A DNA stretch of 64,000 bases. Source: Actomonas aquatica. GTDB taxonomy: Bacteria > Verrucomicrobiota > Verrucomicrobiia > Opitutales > Opitutaceae. Positions 44,557-54,116 of the stretch are shown piece after piece. Position 1 is the first letter of the stretch. The number at the start of each line of letters is the position of its first letter. The notes beneath the pieces are model-generated. The model was not told where the DNA came from. It did not search any database and was given only the letters and a program-made list of their open reading frames with translations. The translations under genes and the position numbers were made by a program. Where the stretch lies: NCBI RefSeq assembly GCF_019679435.2, contig NZ_CP139781.1, positions 1,488,001 through 1,552,000 on the forward strand, read 5' to 3'.

Positions 44557-44634
44557 ATGCTCTCCTCCCTCCTCCTTCTCGCCGCGCTGGCGGTGTTCGT
44601 GTCGCTCGACGCCCACGACACCCCGCAGGCCTGA
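44557..44634 (+). CDS. Possible 25-residue hydrophobic peptide
   Basis: ATG to TGA 12 bases after the preceding stop: a single hydrophobic stretch LSSLLLLAALAVFVS and a polar tail DAHDTPQA. It resembles a membrane micropeptide but has no independent evidence such as a ribosome-binding site; GC-rich sequence easily gives such frames. Confidence 0.3.
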   Translation: MLSSLLLLAALAVFVSLDAHDTPQA

Positions 44635-44692
44635 ACGATTCTTCCCCCACTCTCTCTCAATCTAAACCAAACCTACAAAAAACCATACCATC

Positions 44693-45280
44693 ATGCGTAA
44701 GCTCCTCATCTCCCTCCTCGCCGTTGCCGGCTCCTTCATCTCCGTCGCTCGTGCGGCCGACACCTACAATGTCGACCCGGCTCACACCAGCCTCACCTTC
44801 TCGGTCCGCCACCTCGGCCTGACCAACGTCAAGGGCCACTTCAACGAGTTCACCGGCTCCCTCACCTTCGATGGTGAAAAGCTGCAAAGCGCCCAAGCCA
44901 CCATCCAGGTCGCCAGCATCGACACCGGTGTCGAACAGCGTAACGCCCACCTGCGCACCGCCGACTTCTTCGACGCCGAGACCTACCCGGAAATCACCTT
45001 CGTGACCAAGCGCATCGAAAAGGACGGCGACAAAACCATCCTCGTCGCCGACTTCACCATGCGTGGCGTGACCAAGGAACTCCGTCTCCCCGCCAACTTC
45101 TACGGTCCGGCCACCGATCCCTGGGGCAACACCCGCATCGGCCTCACCGCCATCGCCAAGATCAACCGCCTCGACTACAACATTAACTACAACCCGCTGC
45201 TCGAGACCGGCGTGGCCGTCGTCGGCGAAGAGATCTCCCTCGAGATCAACGCCGAAGCCGTGAAGGCCTCCGCGGAATAA
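44693..45280 (+). CDS. YceI family periplasmic protein
   Basis: 195 residues. A cleavable signal peptide (ending VARAAD) precedes YNVDPAHTSLTFSVRHLGLTN, the hallmark of the YceI lipocalin-like fold. VASIDTGVEQRNAHLRTADFFDAETYPEITF and the late DYNINYNPLLETG match the whole family profile. YceI proteins bind isoprenoid quinones or other lipids in the periplasm and are often stress- or acid-induced; the function here is not known. A clear terminator follows. Confidence 0.93.
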   Translation: MRKLLISLLAVAGSFISVARAADTYNVDPAHTSLTFSVRHLGLTNVKGHFNEFTGSLTFDGEKLQSAQATIQVASIDTGVEQRNAHLRTADFFDAETYPEITFVTKRIEKDGDKTILVADFTMRGVTKELRLPANFYGPATDPWGNTRIGLTAIAKINRLDYNINYNPLLETGVAVVGEEISLEINAEAVKASAE

Positions 45281-45309
45281 GACGCATCTCCGTCAGCTTC
45301 CTCTTCCAA

Positions 45310-45345
45310 CGCCTCGGACGATTTCGTCCGGGGCGTTTCTTTTTG
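45310..45345 (+). terminator. Rho-independent terminator after yceI-like gene
   Basis: A long stem CGCCTCGGACGA (45310-45321) / TCGTCCGGGGCG (45324-45335) with one mismatch pair and a tight loop, followed by TTTCTTTTTG. Confidence 0.88.
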
Positions 45346-45403
45346 CCCCGTCTTCACCCCGTCACGCCGTTTGCCTTTTGCGGCGAGCCGCACTGGTTGC
45401 GGC

Positions 45404-46396
45404 ATGGTTAAACTTTCCATTCTCGATCTGGTGCGCGTGCGCGCAGGCGGTGACGCCCGGCAGGCGCTGGATCAGGCCCGCGACCTCGCCCACCACGCCG
45501 AAGCGTGGGGCTACGAACGCTTCTGGGTCGCCGAGCACCACAATTTCCCCGGCATCGCCAGCGCCGCCACTTCGGTCGTGCTCGCCCACATCGCCGCCGG
45601 ATCGCAACGCATTCGCATCGGCGCCGGCGGCATCATGCTGCCGAACCACGCCCCCCTCGTCATCGCCGAACAATTTGGCACCCTCGCCCACCTCTATCCG
45701 GGCCGCATCGAACTCGGTCTCGGCCGCGCCCCCGGCACCGATCAAGGCACCTTGCGCGCCCTGCGCCGCCGCATGGGCGCCGTCGAGTCGTTTCCCCAGG
45801 ACATTCAGGAACTCCAGCACTACTTCGCCACCCCGGAACCCGGCCAATCCGTGCAGGCCGTCCCGGCCGCCGGCACTGAGGTGCCCCTCTGGATTCTCGG
45901 TTCCAGCCAATACGGCGCCGCCCTCGCCGGCGAGTTGGGCCTGCCCTACGCCTTCGCCTCCCACTTCGCCCCGGCCGAATTGATGCCCGCCCTCGAAACC
46001 TATCGCCGACGCTTCAAACCTTCGGCCCAACTCGACCGTCCCTACGCCATGGTCGCGGTCAACATCGTCACCGCCCCCACCACCGCCGAAGCACGCCGTC
46101 TCCACACCACCCAGCAAATGTCCTTCACCCATCTGCTGCGCGGCGACTCCCAACTCAGCCAACCACCGATCGACGACATCGACACCTATTGGACCCCGGC
46201 GGAACGCTACCGCGCCCAGGAAATGCTCGCCCGCTCGCTCGTCGGCACGCCGGCGGAAGTCCGCGACGGCATCGCCGCCCTCGTTTCCGAAACCGATGCG
46301 GATGAACTCATGGTGGTGAGCGACGTATTCGATCATTCCCTACGCCTGCGTTCCTACGAACTCACCGCCGAAGCCCTCGCCACCGCCGCGGCGTAA
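45404..46396 (+). CDS. Luciferase-like (LLM class) flavin-dependent oxidoreductase
   Basis: 330 residues. The TIM-barrel flavoprotein pattern is clear: [63 protein letters not shown] and [17 protein letters not shown], as in the MsnO8/YhbW group of bacterial luciferase relatives. These use reduced FMN and often oxidise small organic compounds; the substrate is unknown. ATG at 45404 is the natural start. The SLC13 gene lies convergent only 16 bases downstream. Confidence 0.92.
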   Translation: MVKLSILDLVRVRAGGDARQALDQARDLAHHAEAWGYERFWVAEHHNFPGIASAATSVVLAHIAAGSQRIRIGAGGIMLPNHAPLVIAEQFGTLAHLYPGRIELGLGRAPGTDQGTLRALRRRMGAVESFPQDIQELQHYFATPEPGQSVQAVPAAGTEVPLWILGSSQYGAALAGELGLPYAFASHFAPAELMPALETYRRRFKPSAQLDRPYAMVAVNIVTAPTTAEARRLHTTQQMSFTHLLRGDSQLSQPPIDDIDTYWTPAERYRAQEMLARSLVGTPAEVRDGIAALVSETDADELMVVSDVFDHSLRLRSYELTAEALATAAA

Positions 46397-46412
46397 ACCC
46401 GCCAACCGCTCG

Positions 46413-47933
46413 TCACGGCGCGGCCGCCACCCACTCCGGCAGCACGTCGATCTGGACGCCGAACACATACGGCCCCAACAGCCAGATCACGCCCACGATC
46501 AACGGCACCAGCAACAGGTTGAGCCACAGTCCGGTGCGCGCCATCACCGGCAAGGGAATCGCCCGACTGCCAAACACGATCGCGTTCGGTGGCGTGCCGA
46601 CCGGCATCATGTAACTGCAGTTGGCCGCCAGCGCCGTCGGCACCAGCAACAGCAGCGGGTGTTGCCCGAGGCTGATCGCCACCGCCGCGATCACCGGTAG
46701 GAAGGTCGCCGCCGTCGCCGTGTTGCTGGTGAGCTCCGTCAGCATCAGGATGCCAAAACACACCGTCGCGACGGTCAGCACCAACGGCAGGCCACCGAGC
46801 CCAACCGCCTGCTCGCCCAGCCACGCCGAGAGTCCGCTGTCCTGCACCCGTCCCGCCAGACAGAGGCCACCGCCGAAGAGCAACAACACATCCCACGGCA
46901 GCGCCTTGGCCGCGTCCCAGCTCATCACAAAACGTCCCGGCCGCTGCGGATCCGGTATCATAAACAGCACTACGGCGCCTGCGATCGCGATCGTGGTGTC
47001 GGAGATCATCGGCGAAATCTCGGTCAGCCAGCGCCGCGACACCCAACCCAGCGCCGTCAGCGTAAACACGATCGCCACGATGCGCTCCGCGCCCGCGAAG
47101 GCGCCGAGCCGACGCTTCTCGTGCGCGATCAACTTGCCCACCTCCTCCAGCGGCGCGGAGCCCACCCGGAACGCCACGCGCGTGAGCACCACATACACCA
47201 CCGGCAGCGCCAGCAGCACCACCGGCACGCCCACCAACATCCACTGCCCAAACCCGATCGCGACGTCGTATTGCCGCTGCATGAAACCCGCGAGCAAGGC
47301 ATTCGGCGGCGTCCCGATGAGCGTGCCCATGCCCCCCGTCGTCGCGCCGTAAGCCACCGCCAACAGCAGGGCCACGCGGAAGGTGCGCGCCGCGTTCGCC
47401 GCCTCGCCCTCATCCGGCACCAGCGCGGCCACCGACAGCGCGATGGGCAACATCATCAGCGCCGTCGCCGTGTTGCTCACCCACATGCTGAGAAACGCCG
47501 CCGCGATCAAAAACCCCGCCACGATGCGCCGTGGTTTTAGTCCCATGATGCCGATCAAACCGAAGGCGATCCGCCGATGCAGCCCGCTGCGTTCCATCGC
47601 CAGCGCGAGCAGAAACCCGCCGAGAAAAAGAAACACAATCGGATCGGCGTAGGCCGGCATGATGCTGCGAATCGGCGCCAATTCCCCGAGCGGAAACAGC
47701 ACGATCGGCAACAAGGCCGTCACCGGAATCGGCACCGACTCGCTGATCCACCACACCGCCATCAGCGCGGCCACACCCGCCGTGCGCCAAGCGTCGTCGC
47801 TCATCCCGGCCGGCGCCGGCGCGAGCCAGGTGAGTAGCAGAAGGAGCGGTCCCAGCACGGCGCCGATCTTCTGGCGCAGGCCGTAGGTGGTGGGATGCTC
47901 GAGCGAGTCTTTGACGGAATGGGGCGTTCTCAA
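46413..47933 (-). CDS. SLC13/DASS family anion symporter
   Basis: 506 residues with about 11-12 membrane segments. AVWWISESVPIPVTALLPIVLFPL, FLFLGGFLLALAMERSGLHRRIA and MWVSNTATALMMLPIAL (the SNT motif) are diagnostic of the divalent anion:sodium symporter family; the second repeat has LTSNTATAATFLPVIAAVA, also with SNT. Members carry succinate, malate, citrate or sulfate. It is located between the monooxygenase and the LacI-type regulator; its gene starts 75 bases after the regulator's stop on the same strand, so it could be in the regulator's transcript. Confidence 0.92.
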   Translation of the reverse strand: MRTPHSVKDSLEHPTTYGLRQKIGAVLGPLLLLLTWLAPAPAGMSDDAWRTAGVAALMAVWWISESVPIPVTALLPIVLFPLGELAPIRSIMPAYADPIVFLFLGGFLLALAMERSGLHRRIAFGLIGIMGLKPRRIVAGFLIAAAFLSMWVSNTATALMMLPIALSVAALVPDEGEAANAARTFRVALLLAVAYGATTGGMGTLIGTPPNALLAGFMQRQYDVAIGFGQWMLVGVPVVLLALPVVYVVLTRVAFRVGSAPLEEVGKLIAHEKRRLGAFAGAERIVAIVFTLTALGWVSRRWLTEISPMISDTTIAIAGAVVLFMIPDPQRPGRFVMSWDAAKALPWDVLLLFGGGLCLAGRVQDSGLSAWLGEQAVGLGGLPLVLTVATVCFGILMLTELTSNTATAATFLPVIAAVAISLGQHPLLLLVPTALAANCSYMMPVGTPPNAIVFGSRAIPLPVMARTGLWLNLLLVPLIVGVIWLLGPYVFGVQIDVLPEWVAAAP

Positions 47934-48008
47934 AACGGGGTAGTGTCGCCGACCCTAGCCAGCCCTCCCGGCAGGAAAAGCGGGAAAGTAGGCATCCCGT
48001 TGCGCAAC

Positions 48009-49094
48009 TCAATCGGACTGCGCCGCCGCCGCGTCGGGCCGCACCGCTTTGCTGCCCGCCGGTCCCGGCGCACTCGCACCATCCATCCAAGTCGCGCCGA
48101 TGAGGGTCGCGCGCGGAAACTCATGGATGCCGGTCTCGTTGTTGTGGATTTGGCTGATCACCATGTCCACCGCCGCCTCGCCGACCGCAAAGTTGTGCTG
48201 ATTCATCCCCGCCACCTCCGGTCGCGTCGCCCGCCATTCGAGCTGAATCGCGCCGATATCTTCCGGGATGCGTCGGCCGGTCGCTTCGATCCAGCGCAGC
48301 ACGCGATTGTAGAGCGTGAACACGACATCCGGCTGATGTTTGTCCAGCCACTGGCGAAACGCCATCGGGACATCCTCGCCCAGCCCTTGCGCGTCAAACA
48401 CCGGCACCTGCCGCGTCTTGGGCAGATGGCGCTGCGCCGTGCGAAAACCCGCCGAAAAACGATGCTGCACGAGCGCGTCGATGACTTCGTCGATCACGAG
48501 ACCCGGCCGCTGATAGCCCAGCTCCAACGAACGCTCCAGCGCCCGCATCGCCACGTGATGATGGTCGACGCAGCAGAACGAGAGCGCCGGATTGCGCGTG
48601 CGCACCCCCGTCACGACCGTCGGAAACGCCTCCCAGACCGAAGTGTGCTCGGGCGGCAGGCGATTGGAATCCATCAGGCCCACCAGGATGATGCCCTTGA
48701 TGCCCCGCGTGTGCAGAACGCGTTTGAGCCGCTCCGGTTTGTAGGCCGGGTCATGCATCCAAAACCGGTCAAAGGCATAGCCGGTTTTTGCCGCCCGGCT
48801 CTCGCAGCCTTCCACGTAAGTCGGAATCGTTGGATGCTGCGTGAGCGCATCGCGATCGCGATTGGCATTGATCAAGGCCAGCTTCGCCTGAAACCCCGTC
48901 GACCGCGAGGCGCGCAGCTGCGCCATGAGGTGGGCCACCACGGCGTTGGGTTTGTAACCCAGCTCATCCGCCGCCGCCTGCACCTTTTCGCGCGTGCGCG
49001 CCGAAATGCGACTGTCCCCCTTCAGCGCCAGCGAGACGGTGTATTTGGAACAGCCCACGTGACGGGCAATATCTGCGAGCGTGCAACGCGCCAT
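48009..49094 (-). CDS. LacI-family transcriptional regulator, likely controlling araBAD
   Basis: 361 residues. The DNA-binding head TLADIARHVGCSKYTVSLAL with the hinge ARTREKVQAAADELGYKPN is at 5-53; the sugar-binding core follows with KLALINANRDRD and GIKGIILVGLMDS. The start at 49094 is 157 bases from the start of araB on the other strand; this divergent arrangement is typical of a local repressor. The effector would be arabinose or a related sugar (inference). A Cys pair (FCCVDHHH) in the core is noticeable. The C-terminal 25 residues are Ala-rich and probably disordered. Confidence 0.92.
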   Translation of the reverse strand: MARCTLADIARHVGCSKYTVSLALKGDSRISARTREKVQAAADELGYKPNAVVAHLMAQLRASRSTGFQAKLALINANRDRDALTQHPTIPTYVEGCESRAAKTGYAFDRFWMHDPAYKPERLKRVLHTRGIKGIILVGLMDSNRLPPEHTSVWEAFPTVVTGVRTRNPALSFCCVDHHHVAMRALERSLELGYQRPGLVIDEVIDALVQHRFSAGFRTAQRHLPKTRQVPVFDAQGLGEDVPMAFRQWLDKHQPDVVFTLYNRVLRWIEATGRRIPEDIGAIQLEWRATRPEVAGMNQHNFAVGEAAVDMVISQIHNNETGIHEFPRATLIGATWMDGASAPGPAGSKAVRPDAAAAQSD

Positions 49095-49251
49095 CCGCCC
49101 CTTGTCCCCGGATTCTAGCTAACGGTCAAGTATTGCGCCCGTTTTTCGCATCCGTCCGAGCACCTAAAACGCCCCTTTCCCTTCGCGCGGCCCGGCTCTC
49201 GTCGCCGGTCAATCCTTCCCCATCACAACCCCTCCCCCTCCCCTCCTTCTC
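49095..49251. promoter_or_regulatory. Divergent control region of the LacI-type regulator and araBAD
   Basis: 157 non-coding bases between divergent starts, which must contain promoters and the operator. TCTAGCTAACGGTCAAG (from about 49115) includes TAGCTA and is the least GC-rich part; an operator could be here, but no strong palindrome of LacI type was found by eye. Confidence 0.45.
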
Positions 49252-50922
49252 ATGCCCGCCACCTATACCCTCGGCCTCGACTACGGCACCAACTCCGCTC
49301 GCGCGCTCATCGTGCGCACGTCCGACGGCCAGGAGTTCGGCTCCTGCGTCGTCAACTATCCCAGCGGCCACCAAGGCATCCTGCTCGATCCCAAGGATCA
49401 CAACGTTGCCCGCCAAAGCCCGCTCGACCACCTGCACTGCCTCGAAACCGCCACCAAGGGCGCCCTCGCCCAAGCCGCCAAGAAGCGCGGCTTCAAAGCC
49501 GCGCAGGTCATCGGCATCGGCGTCGACACCACCGGCTCCTCGCCCATCCCGGTCGACAAAAACAACCAGCCGCTCGCCGCCCAAAAGAAGTTCGCCAATA
49601 ACCTCAACGCCCACTGCTGGCTCTGGAAGGATCACACCTCCTGGCGCGAGGCGGCCAAGATCACGACCCTCGCCGCCAAACACCGCCCGGAATACATCGC
49701 CAAGTGCGGCAACACCTATTCCTCCGAATGGTTCTGGGCCAAACTCTGGCACTGCCACAACGTCGACCGCACCGTCTTCGACGCCGCCTACTCCTGGGTC
49801 GAGATGTGCGACTGGCTCCCGGCCATCCTCGCCGGCGTGACCGACCCCACTGCCGTCAAACGCGGCGTCTGTGCCGCCGGTCACAAGGCCCTCTACGCCG
49901 AAGACTGGGGCGGCCTGCCCGACAAAAAGTTCCTGCGCAAACTCGCCCCCGCCCTCGCCGACCTGCGCGACCGCCTTTACACCGAAGCCTTCGACGCCAG
50001 CGCCTCCGCCGGCAACCTCTGCGACGAGTGGGCGACCAAGCTCGGCCTGCCCGCCGGCATCCCGATTGCCATCGGTGAATTCGACGTGCACTACGGCGCC
50101 ATCGGTTCCGGCGTCGCCGAAGGCACGCTCGTCAAAGTCATCGGCACCTCCACCTGCGACGTGGGCGTCGTCTCGGCCAAGAAAGAGGTCGCCGACATCC
50201 CCGGCATTTGCGGCATCGTCAAAGGCGCCATCCTCCCCGGTTACTACGGCATCGAGGCCGGCCAATCCGCCGTCGGCGACATCTTCAAATGGTGGGTCGA
50301 AGTCGTCTGTGGCGGCGACGACAAGACGCACGCCGCCTACACCAAAGCCGCCGCCGCGCTCGCTCCCGGCGAAAGCGGCCTGCTCGCGCTCGATTGGAAC
50401 AACGGCAACCGCACCATCCTCGTCGACCAACGCCTTACCGGCCTCCTCCTCGGCCAGACCCTGCACACCCAACCCGCCGAAGTTTACCGCGCGCTCATCG
50501 AAGCCACCGCCTTCGGCGCCCGCGCGATCATCGAACGCATCCGCGAATACGGTGTGCCGATCAAACGCGTCGTCTGCGCCGGCGGCATCGCGGAGAAAAA
50601 CCCGATGCTCATGCAGATCTATGCCGACGTCACCGGTTGCACCATGCTGGTCGCCGGCTCCTCGCAGGCCTGCGCCCTCGGCTCCGCCGTCTCCGCCGCC
50701 GTGCTGGCCGGCGCCCATCCCGACTTCGCGACCGCCGAAGCCAAAATGACGTCCCTCAAAGACGTCACCTACAAGCCCGAGCCCAAGGCGCGCCGCACCT
50801 ACAACCAGCTCTACGCGCTGTATCGACAACTCCATGACAGCTTCGGTGGCGTCAGCCAGAACGCCGACCTCGGCAAGGTCATGAAGGACCTGCTCACCCT
50901 CAAGGAAAAGGCCCGCGCCTAA
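49252..50922 (+). CDS. araB: Ribulokinase
   Basis: 556 residues. Phosphorylates L-ribulose to L-ribulose 5-phosphate. FGGY-kinase features: [16 protein letters not shown] at the N-terminus (ATP site strand), [13 protein letters not shown], then [29 protein letters not shown] and late [19 protein letters not shown] (adenosine-binding). The length is that of the AraB family. First gene of araB-araA-araD; araA follows 43 bases downstream. Leader CCTCCCCTCCTTCTC lacks a Shine-Dalgarno sequence. Confidence 0.96.
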   Translation: MPATYTLGLDYGTNSARALIVRTSDGQEFGSCVVNYPSGHQGILLDPKDHNVARQSPLDHLHCLETATKGALAQAAKKRGFKAAQVIGIGVDTTGSSPIPVDKNNQPLAAQKKFANNLNAHCWLWKDHTSWREAAKITTLAAKHRPEYIAKCGNTYSSEWFWAKLWHCHNVDRTVFDAAYSWVEMCDWLPAILAGVTDPTAVKRGVCAAGHKALYAEDWGGLPDKKFLRKLAPALADLRDRLYTEAFDASASAGNLCDEWATKLGLPAGIPIAIGEFDVHYGAIGSGVAEGTLVKVIGTSTCDVGVVSAKKEVADIPGICGIVKGAILPGYYGIEAGQSAVGDIFKWWVEVVCGGDDKTHAAYTKAAAALAPGESGLLALDWNNGNRTILVDQRLTGLLLGQTLHTQPAEVYRALIEATAFGARAIIERIREYGVPIKRVVCAGGIAEKNPMLMQIYADVTGCTMLVAGSSQACALGSAVSAAVLAGAHPDFATAEAKMTSLKDVTYKPEPKARRTYNQLYALYRQLHDSFGGVSQNADLGKVMKDLLTLKEKARA

Positions 50923-50965
50923 CCGCCTCTTTTTCACTCTTTCCCATCACTATCTTTCTCCCCCC

Positions 50966-52474
50966 ATGAAGCTCCTTCCCTCCCCCGAGATCTGGTTCGT
51001 TTGCGGCTCCCAGCACCTTTACGGTCCGGGCCCGCTCAAAGAAGTCGCCGCCAACGCCGCGACCATTGCCGCCAAACTCGACGCCGCCAAACAGCTGCCG
51101 CTCAAGGTGGTCTTCAAGGCGCTGCTCACCACGCCCGACGAGATCACCAATCTCTGCATCGAGGCCAACGCCAACCCGAACTGCGGTGGCCTCATCGTGT
51201 GGATGCACACCTTCTCGCCCTCCAAAATGTGGATACGCGGACTCGGCCTGCTGAAGAAGCCCTTCCTCCACCTCCATACCCAGTTCAATCGCGACCTGCC
51301 GTGGGGCACGATCGACATGGATTTTATGAACCTCAATCAGGCCGCTCACGGCGACCGCGAGGCCGGGTTCATCCACACCCGCATGCGGCTCGATCGCAAG
51401 GTGGTCGTCGGCCACTGGAGCGACAGCGAGGTGCAGGATCGCATCGCCGCCTGGATGCGCGCCGTGCGCGGCTGGACCGATTGGCAGGGCGCCAAGTTTG
51501 TCCGCTTCGGCGACAACATGCGTTTCGTCGCGGTGACCGATGGTGACAAGGTCAGCGCCGAGATGAAGCTCGGTTTTGCCGTCAACACCCACGCGGTCGG
51601 TGACCTCGTGGCGGTCGTCAACAAGGTCAAGAAAGCCGACATCGACGCCCTCTGCGCCGATTACGAAAAGGCCTACGCCGTCGTGCCCGCCCTGAAGAAA
51701 GGCGGCCAGCGGCACGAGGAGCTCCGCTACTCCGCCCGCCTCGAACTCGGCATGGGCCAGTTCCTCGAGGAAGGCGACTACAAGGGCTTCACCGACACCT
51801 TTGAAGACCTGCACGGTCTCAAGCAGCTTCCCGGCATGGCCACGCAACGCCTCATGGGCGCCGGTTACGGCTTCGGTGGCGAAGGCGACTGGAAAACCGC
51901 CGCGCTCGTGCGTGCCATGAAGGTCATGGGCCACGGCCTCAAAGGCGGCACCTCCTTCATGGAGGACTACACCTATCACATGTCGCCCAAGGGCCACCAG
52001 GTGCTCGGCGCTCACATGCTGGAGATCTGCCCGTCGATCGCCTCCGGCAAACCCAAGATCGAAGTCCACCCGCTCGGCATCGGCGGCAAAGAGGACCCGG
52101 TCCGCATGGTCTTCGACGCCCCGACCGGCGAAGCGCTCAACGCCAGCCTCGTCGATCTCGGCAACCGCTTCCGCCTCATCGTCAACGAGGTCAAGGCCGT
52201 CAAAACGCCGAAGCTGCCCAAGCTCCCCGTCGCGCGCGCCGTCTGGGAATGCAAACCCGACTTCAAGACCGCCTGCCAGTCCTGGATTCTCGCGGGCGGC
52301 GCCCACCACACCGGCTACAGCTACACCGTCACCAGCGAGATGTTGGAAGACTTCGCCACCATCGCCGGCATCGAAACCGTCCACATCGACGCCGACACCC
52401 GCATCGCCCAACTCAAACAAGACCTCCGCAACAACGAGGTCTATTACCACCTAAACCAGGGCTTCCGCGCCTGA
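50966..52474 (+). CDS. araA: L-arabinose isomerase
   Basis: 502 residues. Converts L-arabinose to L-ribulose with a divalent metal. Conserved residues fall at the numbers of the E. coli enzyme: E306 in GFGGEGDW, E333 in [10 protein letters not shown] and H350 in [11 protein letters not shown], with an HH pair at 447-448 in [10 protein letters not shown]. The opening [20 protein letters not shown] is typical. It is the middle gene of the operon, separated from araD by a 68-base palindromic repeat. Confidence 0.97.
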   Translation: MKLLPSPEIWFVCGSQHLYGPGPLKEVAANAATIAAKLDAAKQLPLKVVFKALLTTPDEITNLCIEANANPNCGGLIVWMHTFSPSKMWIRGLGLLKKPFLHLHTQFNRDLPWGTIDMDFMNLNQAAHGDREAGFIHTRMRLDRKVVVGHWSDSEVQDRIAAWMRAVRGWTDWQGAKFVRFGDNMRFVAVTDGDKVSAEMKLGFAVNTHAVGDLVAVVNKVKKADIDALCADYEKAYAVVPALKKGGQRHEELRYSARLELGMGQFLEEGDYKGFTDTFEDLHGLKQLPGMATQRLMGAGYGFGGEGDWKTAALVRAMKVMGHGLKGGTSFMEDYTYHMSPKGHQVLGAHMLEICPSIASGKPKIEVHPLGIGGKEDPVRMVFDAPTGEALNASLVDLGNRFRLIVNEVKAVKTPKLPKLPVARAVWECKPDFKTACQSWILAGGAHHTGYSYTVTSEMLEDFATIAGIETVHIDADTRIAQLKQDLRNNEVYYHLNQGFRA

Positions 52475-52484
52475 CCCAATATTG

Positions 52485-52552
52485 CCCACGGACCACACGG
52501 AAAACACGGACCTGATTGGAGTGATTTCCGTGTCGTCCGTGTAGTCCGTGGG
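52485..52552. repeat. Palindromic repeat inside the ara operon (araA-araD gap)
   Basis: Outer arms CCCACGGAC and GTCCGTGGG, with nested CACACGGA, ACACGGAC and mirror TCCGTGTCGTCCGTGT, form a 68-base imperfect hairpin. It shares the CCACGGA motif with family B repeats. It fills most of the 92-base gap, and the hairpin would lie in the operon mRNA. Confidence 0.8.
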
Positions 52553-52566
52553 CTAATAATCCGACC

Positions 52567-53268
52567 ATGCTCCTCGAACTCAAACGTGAAGCCTACGAGG
52601 CCAATCTCGCGCTGCCGCGCGAAGGTCTCATCAACCTGACCTTTGGCAACGCCTCCGCCATCGATCGCGCCAAGGGCGTGTTCGCCATCAAACCCTCCGG
52701 CGTCGCCTACGAAGACCTCACGCCCGAGGACATGGTGCTCGTCGACCTAGAGGGCGAAATCGTCGAAGGCAAACTGCGGCCATCCTCGGACACCCCGACG
52801 CATCGCCGTCTCTTCATCGCCTTCGAGTCGATCGGCGGCGTCGTGCACACCCACAGCTCCCACGCCACCGCCTTCGCCCAGGCCGGCCGTGCCATCCCGA
52901 TCTTCGGCACGACGCACGCCGACTACTTCTACGGCGACATCCCCGTCACCCGCAAAATGACCGCCGACGAAATCGGCGGCGGCGCCTACGAGTGGGAAAC
53001 CGGCAACGTCATCGTCGAAGCCTTCGGCGACAAAGACCCGGCCGACTTCCCCGCCGTGCTGGTCAACCGTCACGCCCCCTTCACCTGGGGCCCCACCGTC
53101 GCCAAAGCCGTCGAGGTCGCCGTCGCGGTTGAATGCATCGCGCACATGGCCCTCATGTCGCTGCAGCTCGCGCCGCAGTTGCCCACCATCGAGTCCGAGC
53201 TCCTCAACAAACACTTCAAACGCAAGCACGGCCCCGGCGCCTACTACGGCCAGACCGGCAACTGCTGA
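52567..53268 (+). CDS. araD: L-ribulose-5-phosphate 4-epimerase
   Basis: 233 residues. Makes D-xylulose 5-phosphate from L-ribulose 5-phosphate, completing the arabinose pathway. The zinc ligands H94 and H96 ([16 protein letters not shown]) and H169 ([10 protein letters not shown]) correspond to H95, H97 and H171 of E. coli; [18 protein letters not shown] is highly conserved. The N-terminal [18 protein letters not shown] is the aldolase II opening. It ends the operon; the terminator at 53294 follows. Confidence 0.96.
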   Translation: MLLELKREAYEANLALPREGLINLTFGNASAIDRAKGVFAIKPSGVAYEDLTPEDMVLVDLEGEIVEGKLRPSSDTPTHRRLFIAFESIGGVVHTHSSHATAFAQAGRAIPIFGTTHADYFYGDIPVTRKMTADEIGGGAYEWETGNVIVEAFGDKDPADFPAVLVNRHAPFTWGPTVAKAVEVAVAVECIAHMALMSLQLAPQLPTIESELLNKHFKRKHGPGAYYGQTGNC

Positions 53269-53278
53269 GCGACACTCA

Positions 53279-54061
53279 TCACCCTTTTGCTCGAGACGCC
53301 TTTCGCTTACCGCGGGGCGTCTTTTTTTTGCGCCCACTCGCCGACGGCAGCGCCCACGCCACCAACGCACCGGTCACAAAACCGCCGGCATGCGCCCACC
53401 ACGCCACCCCGCCCGCCGGCTGAGCGCCCAGCGTGTCCATGCCTTGGGATAGCTGTAGGACAAACCACACCACCAAAAACACCACCGCCGGCACCGGCAG
53501 GATCGGCACCACCCACGGCACCAACGAGACGATCCAGCGCGTCGGCAGCCGCAGCAGGTAAGCCCCCATCACGGCCGAGATCGCCCCACTCGCCCCGACC
53601 ATCGGGATCTCGCTGCCCGGCGCCGCCGCGATCTGCGCCAACGCCGCGCCCACCGTTCCCACCGCATAGACGAGCAGGAAGCGCCAGCCGCCCATCTCCT
53701 CCTCCAGCGAGCGGCCAAACACCCACAAAAACCAGGCGTTGCCCGCCAGATGCATCGGTCCGCCATGCAGAAACGCCGCGCTGAAGACAGGGCCCCAGCC
53801 GATCCATCGCTGCCACTCCTGTATCCACCGCTTGGGCACGAGCGCCAAACGCGTCAGCCACGCCTCGGCCATCGCCGGGTCAACCCAAGTCAGCGCGACC
53901 TGCGCGATGAAGACCACCAGCATCAGCCCGACCAAGGTGCTGGTAACGTTAGCGCGTCGATGAAGCGTAAGTTTATCCCACAATGGAAACACGCGGCGCA
54001 GCTTGGCTCCGTGCCGGCGCAGGGCGAGCCTGGCGCCGCAACTTTTCACCGGGCGCGACAA
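53279..54061 (-). CDS. Rhomboid-family intramembrane serine protease
   Basis: 260 residues with six or seven membrane helices. The L1 region has AFLHGGPMHLAGNAWFLWVFG (HxxxN type), the catalytic S158 is in VGASGAISAVMG and H224 in AWWAHAGGFVTGAL, making the Ser-His dyad. It would cleave membrane proteins within the inner membrane. The last 18 residues are Lys/Arg-rich (GRKKKTPRGKRKASRAKG); part of this tail is encoded by the T-run side of the araD terminator, read on the other strand. It is convergent with araD, 10 bases apart. Confidence 0.93.
   Translation of the reverse strand: MSRPVKSCGARLALRRHGAKLRRVFPLWDKLTLHRRANVTSTLVGLMLVVFIAQVALTWVDPAMAEAWLTRLALVPKRWIQEWQRWIGWGPVFSAAFLHGGPMHLAGNAWFLWVFGRSLEEEMGGWRFLLVYAVGTVGAALAQIAAAPGSEIPMVGASGAISAVMGAYLLRLPTRWIVSLVPWVVPILPVPAVVFLVVWFVLQLSQGMDTLGAQPAGGVAWWAHAGGFVTGALVAWALPSASGRKKKTPRGKRKASRAKG
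53294..53329 (+). terminator. Terminator of the ara operon, inside the rhomboid gene's 3' end
   Basis: Stem AGACGCC (53294-53300) / GGCGTCT (53316-53322) with a 15-base loop, followed by TTTTTTT up to 53329. It lies 25 bases past the araD stop and overlaps the codons for the basic tail of the convergent protease. Confidence 0.8.
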
Positions 54062-54116
54062 ATTCTATTTTGCCGGGCATTGATCTGGCTCCCCGGGCCC
54101 GCTCACATTCCCCGTC

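Noticed and set aside
48009..49251. A specific operator for the LacI-type regulator upstream of araB
   Set aside because: TAGCTA and nearby bases were considered, but no palindrome of the expected 14-20 bases with conserved CG centre could be supported.
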